Shown piece after piece: positions 1 to 6,688 of a DNA stretch of 7,494 bases. The stretch spans positions 1 through 7,494 of the forward strand of contig HF999777.1 in NCBI GenBank assembly GCA_000434175.1, read 5' to 3'. The notes under the pieces were generated by a model. That model was not told where the DNA came from. It saw nothing but the letters and a program-made list of their open reading frames with translations, and made no database searches. Position 1 is the stretch's first letter. The number at the start of each line of letters is the position of its first letter. The DNA comes from Mycoplasma sp. CAG:611 (lineage in GTDB: Bacteria; Bacillota_I; Bacilli_A; RF39; UBA660). Made by a program: the position numbers and the translations under genes.

Positions 1-17
1 TGATTATCACTTCCTTT
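1..17 (-). promoter_or_regulatory. Shine-Dalgarno of a leftward gene starting outside the window
   Basis: Read on the minus strand, the first 17 bases give AAAGGAAGTGATAATCA, whose GGAAGTGA core is close to the consensus GGAGGTGA. No start codon follows before the edge, so the gene itself would begin just left of position 1. This is inference from one motif plus the upstream -10-like box; no coding sequence is visible. Confidence 0.4.
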
Positions 18-23
18 ATATTC

Positions 24-51
24 ATAACTTACTACTATTATAATAAGTTAT
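24..51 (-). promoter_or_regulatory. Candidate leftward promoter -10 inside a dyad
   Basis: A perfect TATAAT on the minus strand (42 down to 37) lies in the centre of an 8-bp inverted repeat, ATAACTTA (24-31) and TAAGTTAT (44-51), with a 12-nt spacer. No good -35 box is seen 16-18 nt upstream. The position, about 20 nt before the edge Shine-Dalgarno, fits a promoter for a divergent gene, and the dyad could be an operator over the -10. In DNA this AT-rich, chance is a real alternative. Confidence 0.35.
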
Positions 52-155
52 CGCTTTTTTAAACATACTTTTTATTTCATATTGTAAAGATGTTGATACA
101 ACTAAAAAAAACATTTATAGTATGTACATGTTCAATATAATTTCATACATTTGTT

Positions 156-174
156 TGATATGCTTTGTATATCA
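156..174. repeat. Small inverted repeat in the murT upstream region
   Basis: TGATAT (156-161) and ATATCA (169-174) form a 6-bp dyad with a 7-nt spacer, about 40 nt upstream of the TTGACA box of the murT promoter. It could be an operator half-site pair or chance in AT-rich DNA. It has no T-run suited to a terminator. Confidence 0.25.
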
Positions 175-211
175 TTTTCATAACTTTATTATTATATAAA
201 TTAGACATTCG

Positions 212-254
212 TTGACACATTTTTATTGTTTTAAGATATTTTTTAGTTTATAAT
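212..254 (+). promoter_or_regulatory. Promoter(s) of the murT-gatD operon
   Basis: Two overlapping sigma-A type promoters can be read. The first has a perfect -35 TTGACA (212-217), a 17-nt spacer and a weak -10 GATATT (235-240). The second has a perfect -10 TATAAT (249-254) with a half-matching -35 TTGTTT (226-231), also at 17 nt. Both lie just before the murT ribosome binding site and would give short leaders, so either or both may be used. No riboswitch-like structure fits in the space. Confidence 0.6.
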
Positions 255-261
255 TATTTTT

Positions 262-271
262 AGGAGATGAT
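262..271 (+). promoter_or_regulatory. Ribosome binding site of murT
   Basis: AGGAGATGAT is a strong Shine-Dalgarno whose AGGAG core ends 10 nt before the ATG at 277. It supports that start over the internal ATG at 301, as does the match of the first 30 residues to the N-terminus of known MurT proteins. Confidence 0.8.
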
Positions 272-276
272 AAAAT

Positions 277-1599
277 ATGTTTTCTATATTAATTGCTAAA
301 ATGGCTTTGTTTGCAGGAAACCTGCTTCATAGAGGTAGTGCTCTACCAGGAAGTATTGCTTTAAAGCTTAATAAAAATATATTAGAAAAATTTAAATTAC
401 CTAAAAATATTATCGCAGTAACTGGTTCTGCAGGCAAAGGTACAACTTCTAAACTAATTGCAGAAACACTAAAAAGTCAAGGTTTTAAAGTTGTACATAA
501 CCATCGTGGAGGAAACTTAAAATCAGGAATTGTTACTATGTTAGTTGAGGCATCTGATTTATTTGGAAATATAAAAGCCGATTACTTAGTTTATGAAATA
601 GATGAAAGATACTTTAAACAAGTTTATACTAAATTAGAGCCCACTACTGTAGTGATAACTAATCTTGTACGCGACCAACCACCTAGACAAGGAAATATTG
701 ATTTTGTATATAACGACATTAAAATGTGTTTAACAAGTAAAACACATTTAATTCTCAATGCTGATGATCCTTACCTACAAAAATTTGTTTTAGATTTAAA
801 ATGTCCAGTAACCTATTATAGTATTGAAGAAAACAAATATTCATATCTAAATAATGATTATGAAAACTTAGTAATGGAATATTGCCCAATATGTAATAGC
901 AAACTTAAATATAATTATTACCACTTTGAGATTTATGGTGACTACTACTGCCCTAAATGTTCATTTAAACGTCCTATTAGTAAATATAAAGTTACAAATA
1001 TAGATTATGACAAAGGAACGATGACAATAAATAATCAATATGAAATTAAAATTTTAAATAATATTTTATATAACATTTATAATATTTTAGCTACAATTAC
1101 AACATTAGATAGTTTGAATTTAAATCCAGATAAATTTATTCCATATATAAGTAAAAGTGAATATGACCATAAACTTTGTAATCATTTTAAAATAAATGAT
1201 AAAGATGCCTATGTTTTCTATAGTAAAAATGAAAATAGTACATCTTATAATCAAGCATTACACTATATTAAAAGAAGTGATGATTTAAAAACTATAGTAG
1301 TTGGTTGGGAAGTAATAAGTCACCGTTATCCTTACAATGATGTTTCATGGATTTATGATATTAATTTTGAAATTTTAAAAAATAGTAATGTTGATGAAGT
1401 AATATGCGTTGGCCCTAACTGTTATGACATAGCAACACGTATCAAACTTGCAGGAATAGATGATAAGAAAATTATAACATTTAAAAATTTTAAAGATTCT
1501 TTAAACAAAACTTTAAACGACACTAAAGGGAATATATACTTTATTGTTAATCCAGATTACGTTATTCCCCTATTAAAAATATTGAAAGGAAGAAAATAA
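277..1599 (+). CDS. murT: MurT-like Mur ligase-family protein (divergent)
   Basis: MurT is the ATP-dependent ligase subunit of the cytoplasmic MurT/GatD complex, which in staphylococci and streptococci amidates the D-glutamate of lipid II. The 440 residues match the family's usual length. The N-terminus (LPGSIALK, 23-30) leads to a P-loop at 49-57, then EIDE (107-110), NADDP (161-165), a Cys4 zinc ribbon (C203, C206, C225, C228) and a C-terminal domain with DVSWIYD (355-361). The odd points are in the motifs: the P-loop is TGSAGKGTT, not TGTNGKTTT; RDQ is followed by PPRQGN, not MDR(Y/F)GE; and the usual KNPAGxN and DGRD motifs read KNENSTSYN and YPYND. K54 is kept, so ATP binding is plausible. 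Homology to MurT is secure; the canonical lipid II reaction is not, given the altered partner downstream. The frame has no stops or shifts. Comparisons are from remembered family sequences. Confidence 0.85.
   Translation: MFSILIAKMALFAGNLLHRGSALPGSIALKLNKNILEKFKLPKNIIAVTGSAGKGTTSKLIAETLKSQGFKVVHNHRGGNLKSGIVTMLVEASDLFGNIKADYLVYEIDERYFKQVYTKLEPTTVVITNLVRDQPPRQGNIDFVYNDIKMCLTSKTHLILNADDPYLQKFVLDLKCPVTYYSIEENKYSYLNNDYENLVMEYCPICNSKLKYNYYHFEIYGDYYCPKCSFKRPISKYKVTNIDYDKGTMTINNQYEIKILNNILYNIYNILATITTLDSLNLNPDKFIPYISKSEYDHKLCNHFKINDKDAYVFYSKNENSTSYNQALHYIKRSDDLKTIVVGWEVISHRYPYNDVSWIYDINFEILKNSNVDEVICVGPNCYDIATRIKLAGIDDKKIITFKNFKDSLNKTLNDTKGNIYFIVNPDYVIPLLKILKGRK
1585..1592 (+). promoter_or_regulatory. 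Ribosome binding site of gatD-like gene, inside murT
   Basis: AAAGGAAG lies in the last codons of murT, a few nt before the gatD ATG at 1599. The murT TAA and gatD ATG share one base (TAATG), so the two proteins are probably translationally coupled and made in equal amounts, as expected of a complex. Confidence 0.7.
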
Positions 1600-2327
1600 T
1601 GAAACTAACTATAGCATATTTATATTATGATCTTTTAAATCTCTATGGAGAAAAAGGAAATCTAAAAGAAATTATTAAAGAACTTGAAAATCAACAAATA
1701 GATTATGAAATAAAGTATTTATCAATTAATGACAGTCTTATTTTTAAAGATTACGATTTAGTTATCATGAATGCTGGTACAGAAAATAACCAAAAAATTG
1801 TAATAAAACATTTACAAAAATATAAAAAAGATATTAAAGATATGATAGAAAATAATAAATTTTTCTTAATAACAGGTAATAGTGTTGACCTTTTTGGAAA
1901 AAGTTTAATTGAAAATAATGAAAAGCATAAATTATTAGGTATTTTCAAATATGATGTTATTAGAACTGAAAAAAGAATTGTTAATGATTCATTATTTATC
2001 AAAGATGAAAACGAATTAATTATCGGTTTTCAAAATCAAAGTAGTTATATGAGTGAAGTTAAATATCCATTATTTAAGCGCGTTGTTGGTTTTGGAACCA
2101 ATAATGAATTTGAAGGAATACATTACAAAAACTTTTATGGAACTTATCTAATTGGACCATTACTTGTTAGAAATCCAAACTTTTTCAAAGAATTTTTCAA
2201 GCAATTAATCTTATCAAAAGATCCAAATTACAAATTTAAAGAATTCGATTTAAACCTTGAAACAAAAGCTTATGATGAATTTGTATCATTACATTATAAT
2301 AAATATAAAAAATCTGCTTCAAATTAA
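1599..2327 (+). CDS. GatD-like protein lacking the glutaminase catalytic residues
   Basis: This 242-aa protein is a homologue of GatD, the class-I (GATase_3 type) glutaminase that feeds ammonia to MurT. Clear family signatures are LNLYGEKGN (13-21), GFQNQ (143-147), EGIHYKN (172-178) and GTYL-GP-L (181-188), and its length is normal. The catalytic parts are gone: where GatD has the nucleophile in ICGGYQFLG, this protein has ITGNSVDLFG (T92; codon ACA at 1872-1874); the catalytic His of GTYLHGP is I185 (ATT at 2151-2153); the glutamine-binding NHGGRT loop reads NQSSYM; and the early GGGSDREQ motif reads NAGTENNQ. It is therefore predicted to be unable to hydrolyse glutamine by the usual mechanism. 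The intact frame and conserved non-catalytic surface suggest selection for a role as partner of the upstream MurT-like ligase, structural or with another ligand. A gene symbol is withheld because the GatD activity is doubtful. Confidence 0.85.
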   Translation: MKLTIAYLYYDLLNLYGEKGNLKEIIKELENQQIDYEIKYLSINDSLIFKDYDLVIMNAGTENNQKIVIKHLQKYKKDIKDMIENNKFFLITGNSVDLFGKSLIENNEKHKLLGIFKYDVIRTEKRIVNDSLFIKDENELIIGFQNQSSYMSEVKYPLFKRVVGFGTNNEFEGIHYKNFYGTYLIGPLLVRNPNFFKEFFKQLILSKDPNYKFKEFDLNLETKAYDEFVSLHYNKYKKSASN

Positions 2328-2340
2328 AGCAGATTTTTTT
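2307..2340. terminator. Probable bidirectional intrinsic terminator
   Basis: AATCTGCTT (2311-2319) pairs perfectly with AAGCAGATT (2327-2335) around a 7-nt loop. The stem is extended by an A-run on the left and a T-run on the right (2334-2340). It overlaps the last codons and stop of the gatD-like gene. Because both flanks carry A/T tracts, it can also end minus-strand transcription from the converging surface-protein gene, whose stop is at 2368. No other hairpin is seen in the short convergent gap. Confidence 0.85.
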
Positions 2341-2367
2341 ATATTATAATATGATGGATTTTTTCTT

Positions 2368-3816
2368 TTAAATTGTTTGTTTATTTCTTTTAACAACTAA
2401 TACAGTTAAGCTTAATAATGTTAAAGCACTAATAACTATATAACTGATGACATTATCACTTGTATTTGGATTAGTTATACTAGTTGCTACTATTCCATAT
2501 TGACTTAAATGTGATGTTTCAAATACTATATATCCATTTTCAACTTTGGCAGGGATTGTTTCTTTTACTTCATTATTATCAATATAAACAACCTCATATT
2601 TAGTATAGTCTTTTAAGTTGTCCGGTAATGCTATTTTAATTTTCATTTTAATATTATTAATTTTAACAATGTTAACTCCTTCAAGTACATTGATATCAAC
2701 TAAAAATTTAATATTTTTATCAGCTAATTCTTTTTTAATATCAATTTGTTTAATATCTAAAGTATAATCTTTACTAACTTCCTTTTCAAAACTAATAATA
2801 GTTTTAATACCAGTAGTGTTTTCAATTTCTTTTACAGTATCCTCATCACTACTATTTTTAATCCAAGAAGCATATAAAGTTACATTTTTATATCTTTCAT
2901 AACCATTATCTTCTTTTATTAAAGTATCTTTTTCTACATCAGTTTCATTTTCTTTATCCCAGAATCTCCAATAAACATATTTTAATATTTCGCCACTTCC
3001 ATCTTTTTTAGTATTCCATCCATTAAAAGTATATCCTTCTCTTACTGGAGTATATGGTAAAAGTGACATAGTAGTTCCTGAATTTTCTCCACCTATGTAA
3101 TCATAACTATTAATTTCTTTACCATTTAGTTTTCCACCATTAGCATTTAATTTTAGTACGATTCCTTCACCAGAAAAAGTATCTTGTGTATATGTTGCTG
3201 TTAATGTTATACAATCACGATTTGCAAAATAACTAGAATCAATTGATGTTACAAACTTTCCATCTAATTCCCATCCAGTAAAAGTATAACCTTTTCTTAC
3301 TGAAGTATATTTTGTTAAATCAACTGTTTTAAATTCAGTACTTTTACTAGTTAACTTTACTATTTTTTCGCCATTTATTGTTCCGGCAAAACCATCAAGA
3401 GTTATATAATATGTACCTGTTCCTTGTAATGGTTTATCAGAAAATATTGCATATAAAGTTAAACCATTTGTATATTCTCCTCCGACTACTTCTCCACTCC
3501 ATTTAAACTCAGTTATTGCAATATCTTCACTTTCTTTTTCTCCTGTAAAGCTACCCCAATAAGCAAATTCATTTTTACCATTAAATGGTACAATTTTTTT
3601 TGTTAATTCAGATAATTTAACTGTTGTTTCATCTTCATTAACATTAAATCTTATAATTTTTTCACTAGCACCATCAATACTAACATCTCCATCACTACTA
3701 GTTAATATTAATGTATATTTTCCATCATCACTAATTGTCAAAGCATTTGCACTTATTACACCACAAAAACTAATAACTGTAATAAATAGAAATAATAATA
3801 TTTTTTTTAATTTCAT
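2368..3816 (-). CDS. Secreted InlB B-repeat (Listeria-Bacteroides repeat) surface protein
   Basis: A 482-aa exported protein of unknown specific function. Residues 1-25 are a Sec signal peptide (KLKK, hydrophobic core, cleavage probable after the ANA ending at 25). Three beta-rich repeats of the Flg_new/Listeria-Bacteroides type follow: a degenerate one at about 30-126 (ending LYAIF), one at about 135-210 (RKGYTFTGWELDGK to LTATY) and one at about 218-318 (REGYTFNGWNTKKDGSG to LYASW). A further beta-like domain spans about 335-445 and ends in ETSHLSQYGIVA, a pattern common near the C-terminus of Gram-positive surface proteins. The tail is NPNTSDN (449-455), a hydrophobic segment (about 456-475) and KRNKQTI. 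This has the layout of a sortase sorting signal, though the motif is not LPxTG. It is probably attached to the wall or membrane and may act in adhesion. No sortase gene lies in the window. Confidence 0.8.
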   Translation of the reverse strand: MKLKKILLFLFITVISFCGVISANALTISDDGKYTLILTSSDGDVSIDGASEKIIRFNVNEDETTVKLSELTKKIVPFNGKNEFAYWGSFTGEKESEDIAITEFKWSGEVVGGEYTNGLTLYAIFSDKPLQGTGTYYITLDGFAGTINGEKIVKLTSKSTEFKTVDLTKYTSVRKGYTFTGWELDGKFVTSIDSSYFANRDCITLTATYTQDTFSGEGIVLKLNANGGKLNGKEINSYDYIGGENSGTTMSLLPYTPVREGYTFNGWNTKKDGSGEILKYVYWRFWDKENETDVEKDTLIKEDNGYERYKNVTLYASWIKNSSDEDTVKEIENTTGIKTIISFEKEVSKDYTLDIKQIDIKKELADKNIKFLVDINVLEGVNIVKINNIKMKIKIALPDNLKDYTKYEVVYIDNNEVKETIPAKVENGYIVFETSHLSQYGIVATSITNPNTSDNVISYIVISALTLLSLTVLVVKRNKQTI

Positions 3817-3820
3817 TTTT

Positions 3821-3832
3821 CTTTCCTCCTTT
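3821..3832 (-). promoter_or_regulatory. Ribosome binding site of the repeat surface protein
   Basis: The minus strand reads AAAGGAGGAAAG, with a full GGAGG core (3829 to 3825), 8 nt before the ATG at 3816. It fixes the start, and the signal peptide begins immediately after. Confidence 0.85.
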
Positions 3833-3838
3833 TACTTC

Positions 3839-3867
3839 ATTATAAGTTATAATATTTTATAAAACAA
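3839..3867 (-). promoter_or_regulatory. Candidate promoter of the repeat surface protein
   Basis: On the minus strand TTGTTT (3867-3862) and a perfect TATAAT (3844-3839) are 17 nt apart, just upstream of the ribosome binding site. The -10 is part of a 15-bp palindrome, ATTATAA-G-TTATAAT (3839-3853). An alternative is TTGACT (3888-3883) with a weak TTTTAT (3864-3859) at 18 nt. Confidence 0.5.
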
Positions 3868-3870
3868 CCA

Positions 3871-3905
3871 ACTTACCATTATAGTCAATGCTTTTTGTGG
3901 TAAGT
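3871..3905. repeat. 8-bp inverted repeat, possible operator
   Basis: ACTTACCA (3871-3878) and TGGTAAGT (3898-3905) are perfect inverted copies 19 nt apart, directly upstream of the candidate promoter and enclosing the TTGACT alternative -35. The arms contain G and C, so this is less likely to be chance than the AT-only dyads nearby. It has no T-run, so it is more like a protein-binding site than a terminator. Confidence 0.4.
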
Positions 3906-3930
3906 ATTTATTATCTTGTTTAATTCCAAT

Positions 3931-3973
3931 AAAAAAGATTGAAATAGGTAAAAAATATTTATTTCAATCTTTA
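3931..3973 (-). terminator. Intrinsic terminator of ppdK
   Basis: AAAGATTGAAATA (3934-3946) pairs perfectly over 13 bp with TATTTCAATCTTT (3960-3972) around a 13-nt loop. On the minus strand the stem runs into a TTTTTT tract (3936-3931), starting about 18 nt after the ppdK stop. It separates ppdK from the surface-protein gene. Confidence 0.8.
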
Positions 3974-3990
3974 TATATATTTTAAGTAAA

Positions 3991-6627
3991 TTACTTTCTA
4001 TCTCCAGATTTGATTGCTGCTTGAGCTGCTGAAAGTCTTGCAATAGGAACACGATAAGGACTACAACTTACATAAGTTAAACCTACTTTATAGAAGAATT
4101 CAACACTTGATGGTTCACCACCATGTTCACCACAAATACCAAGTTTAATATTTGGTCTTGTTTGTTTTCCTTTTTCTACAGCCATTTTAATAAGTTGTCC
4201 TACACCTTCTTGATCTAATTTAGCAAATGGGTCCTGTTCATATATTTTATTTTGATAATATGAATCTAAGAACTTACCTGCATCATCTCTTGAGAAACCA
4301 AATGTCATTTGTGTTAAATCATTTGTACCAAATGAGAAGAATTCAGCTTCTTCAGCAATTTTATCTGCTGTAAGAGCAGCACGAGGAACTTCAATCATTG
4401 TTCCAATATGATATTCTATATCAGAATTTTTTTCTTTTTTAACTTGTTCAGCTACTTCAACAACAATATCTTTAACGAATTTTAATTCTTTTTTATCTCC
4501 AACAAGTGGAATCATTATTTCAGGAACAATATTATATCCATCTTCTTCTTTAACTTCAATTGCAGCTTCCATTAAAGCACGAGTTTGCATTTTAGCAATT
4601 TCAGGATAAGTTACTGCTAAACGACATCCACGATGTCCCATCATTGGGTTAAATTCATGTAATGCGTTACATTTTTCTTTTAAGTGTTCTACAGTCACAT
4701 TCATATCTTTAGCTAGAGCGATTATATCTTCTTCTAAAGTTGGTAAAAATTCATGTAGTGGTGGATCTAAATATCTAACTGTCATTGGAAGTCCTTTTAA
4801 TTCCTTATACATAGCTTTAAAATCACCTTTTTGGAATGGTATAAGTTCATTTAAAGCCTTTTCTCTATCTTCAACTGTATCAGATAAAATCATTTTTCTA
4901 ATTTTAGGAATACGGTCTTCTTCAAAGAACATATGCTCAGTACGACAAAGTCCAATTCCTTCTGCCCCAAGTTCAATAGCTTTTTTAGTATCTCTAGGGT
5001 TATCAGCATTTGTTCTAACACCTAAAGTTCTATAACTATCAGCCCAACTCATTAATCTTCCAAAATCACCTGAAATACTTGCTGGAGCAGTTTTAATATC
5101 TCCTTTATAAATATTACCAGTTGAACCATCTAATGAAATATAATCTCCTTCTTTAAATGTTTCACCATTTAATGTAAAATATTTTTCATGTTCGTTAATA
5201 TTAATTTCACCACAACCAGATACACAACAAGTACCCATACCACGAGCAACTACTGCAGCATGTGATGTCATTCCTCCACGAACTGTTAATACACCTTGTG
5301 CTGCTGCCATACCTTCAATATCTTCAGGTGTTGTTTCAAGTCTAACAAGGATAACTCTTTCACCAAGTCCACCAACACCATGTTTTTTAGCATCATTTGC
5401 AGTAAAATAAATCTTACCTGCTGCTGCACCAGGACTTGCAGGAAGAGCACTACCTACCTTATAACCATTTTTTAAAGCAGTAGTATCAAAAGTTGGATGT
5501 AATAATTGATCTAGACTTTTAGCATCAATTCTTAAAACAGCTTCTTCTTTTGTTATTTTTCCTTCATCTACTAAATCACAAGCAATCTTAATCGCAGCAT
5601 GTGCTGTTCTTTTACCATTTCTTGTTTGTAAAAAATATAATTTTCCTTCTTCAATAGTAAATTCCATATCTTGCATATCACAATAATGATCTTCTAATTT
5701 ATTTGCAATTTCCATAAATTCTTTATAACATTCAGGCAAATCTTCTTGAAGTTTACTAATTGGTTGAGGAGTTCTAACACCTGCTACTACATCTTCGCCT
5801 TGAGCGTTAATTAAATATTCACCATAAATACCTTTTTCTCCCGTAGATGGATTTCTTGTAAAAGCAACACCCGTTCCACTAGTTTCTCCTTTATTACCAA
5901 ATACCATAGATTGAACATTAACTGCAGTACCCCAGTCACCTGGTATATCATTCATACGACGATATACAATAGCTCTTGGATTATCCCAACTTCTAAATAC
6001 TGCTTTAACTGCTCCCATTAATTGTTCAATTGGATCTTGTGGGAACTCTTCACCATTCATTGAAGTCTTATAAACTTCTTTAAATCTTTTTACAAGCTCT
6101 TTTAAATCATCAACAGTAAGTTCAGTATCATATTTAATACCACGACTTTCTTTTAATTCATCTATAATTTTTTCAAAATATGATTTTGGAACTTCCATAA
6201 CAACATCTGAATACATTTGAATAAATCTACGATAACTATCATATGCAAATCTTGGATTATTAGTTTTTTTAGCAAATCCTTCAACTGCAATATCATTTAA
6301 TCCTAAATTTAAAATAGTATCCATCATACCAGGCATACTAGCACGAGCACCACTTCGAACAGACACTAAAAGTGGATCAGAATTATCACCAAATTTCTTT
6401 CCTTGTAAAGCCTCTAAATCTTTCAAATTAGAAAGTATCTCTTCTTCAATTTCCTTACTTATTTTTTTACCATTTTCATAATAAGAAGTACAAGCTTCAG
6501 TAGTAATAGTAAATCCTTGTGGAATAGGAAGCCCTAAATTAGTCATTTCTGCTAAATTAGCACCTTTACCTCCAAGTAAATTACGCATAGAAGCATTTCC
6601 CTCTTTAAACTTGTAGACATATTTCAT
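3991..6627 (-). CDS. ppdK: Pyruvate, phosphate dikinase
   Basis: This cytoplasmic enzyme reversibly interconverts pyruvate, ATP and phosphate with phosphoenolpyruvate, AMP and pyrophosphate. In anaerobes it often runs glycolytically, saving ATP, or feeds gluconeogenesis. At 878 residues it matches bacterial PPDK (about 875-880) rather than PEP synthase. The N-terminal ATP-grasp part shows GGKGANL (19-25, K21), VRSGARASMPG (90-100) and D320/E322 with QTRNGKR (334-340). The swivelling phospho-His domain has GGMTSHAAVVARG (451-463) with catalytic H456 and the regulatory-type T454. The C-terminal PEP/pyruvate barrel has R562 in CRTEHMFF, R618 with LDPPLHEF, Mg ligands E746 and D770, and catalytic C832 in GICGEHGGEP. 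All catalytic residues known for the family are present. The start is set by a good Shine-Dalgarno and the conserved YKFKEG opening. It appears monocistronic, and no PPDK regulatory protein gene is in the window. Confidence 0.98.
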   Translation of the reverse strand: MKYVYKFKEGNASMRNLLGGKGANLAEMTNLGLPIPQGFTITTEACTSYYENGKKISKEIEEEILSNLKDLEALQGKKFGDNSDPLLVSVRSGARASMPGMMDTILNLGLNDIAVEGFAKKTNNPRFAYDSYRRFIQMYSDVVMEVPKSYFEKIIDELKESRGIKYDTELTVDDLKELVKRFKEVYKTSMNGEEFPQDPIEQLMGAVKAVFRSWDNPRAIVYRRMNDIPGDWGTAVNVQSMVFGNKGETSGTGVAFTRNPSTGEKGIYGEYLINAQGEDVVAGVRTPQPISKLQEDLPECYKEFMEIANKLEDHYCDMQDMEFTIEEGKLYFLQTRNGKRTAHAAIKIACDLVDEGKITKEEAVLRIDAKSLDQLLHPTFDTTALKNGYKVGSALPASPGAAAGKIYFTANDAKKHGVGGLGERVILVRLETTPEDIEGMAAAQGVLTVRGGMTSHAAVVARGMGTCCVSGCGEININEHEKYFTLNGETFKEGDYISLDGSTGNIYKGDIKTAPASISGDFGRLMSWADSYRTLGVRTNADNPRDTKKAIELGAEGIGLCRTEHMFFEEDRIPKIRKMILSDTVEDREKALNELIPFQKGDFKAMYKELKGLPMTVRYLDPPLHEFLPTLEEDIIALAKDMNVTVEHLKEKCNALHEFNPMMGHRGCRLAVTYPEIAKMQTRALMEAAIEVKEEDGYNIVPEIMIPLVGDKKELKFVKDIVVEVAEQVKKEKNSDIEYHIGTMIEVPRAALTADKIAEEAEFFSFGTNDLTQMTFGFSRDDAGKFLDSYYQNKIYEQDPFAKLDQEGVGQLIKMAVEKGKQTRPNIKLGICGEHGGEPSSVEFFYKVGLTYVSCSPYRVPIARLSAAQAAIKSGDRK

Positions 6628-6630
6628 ATA

Positions 6631-6642
6631 ATCACTCTCCTA
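6631..6642 (-). promoter_or_regulatory. Ribosome binding site of ppdK
   Basis: The minus strand reads TAGGAGAGTGAT, with AGGAG (6641-6637) 9 nt before the ATG at 6627. Confidence 0.8.
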
Positions 6643-6659
6643 TTTTTACCTACAGAAAT

Positions 6660-6688
6660 ATTGTATCAAATAAATACAATTAATTCTA
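6660..6688 (-). promoter_or_regulatory. Candidate extended -10 promoter of ppdK
   Basis: The minus strand has TGATACAAT, an extended -10 (TG-N-TACAAT, hexamer at 6665-6660, 5/6 match). A poor -35, TAGAAT (6688-6683), lies 17 nt upstream. An extended -10 can do without a strong -35. The predicted start lies about 10 nt before the ppdK ribosome binding site. Confidence 0.5.

Noticed and set aside
1..276. Riboswitch, tRNA, small ORF or CRISPR repeats in the left intergenic region
   Set aside because: There are no long conserved structures, no cloverleaf and no repeated spacers; only promoter-like boxes and short dyads are visible.
1872..1874. Sequencing error or frameshift hiding the GatD Cys
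   Set aside because: Flanking residues align in frame on both sides and the codon ACA differs from Cys codons at all three bases; the His and glutamine-loop changes are independent of it.
1751..2002. An 83-codon open frame on the minus strand
   Set aside because: It lies fully antisense within the gatD-like gene, is hydrophobic only because the sense strand is Lys/Asn/Asp-rich, and has no convincing ribosome binding site or family resemblance.
2341..2367. TATAAT-like sequence between the convergent genes
   Set aside because: No gene follows it on the plus strand and there is no -35 match outside the terminator hairpin; it is expected in AT-rich spacer DNA.
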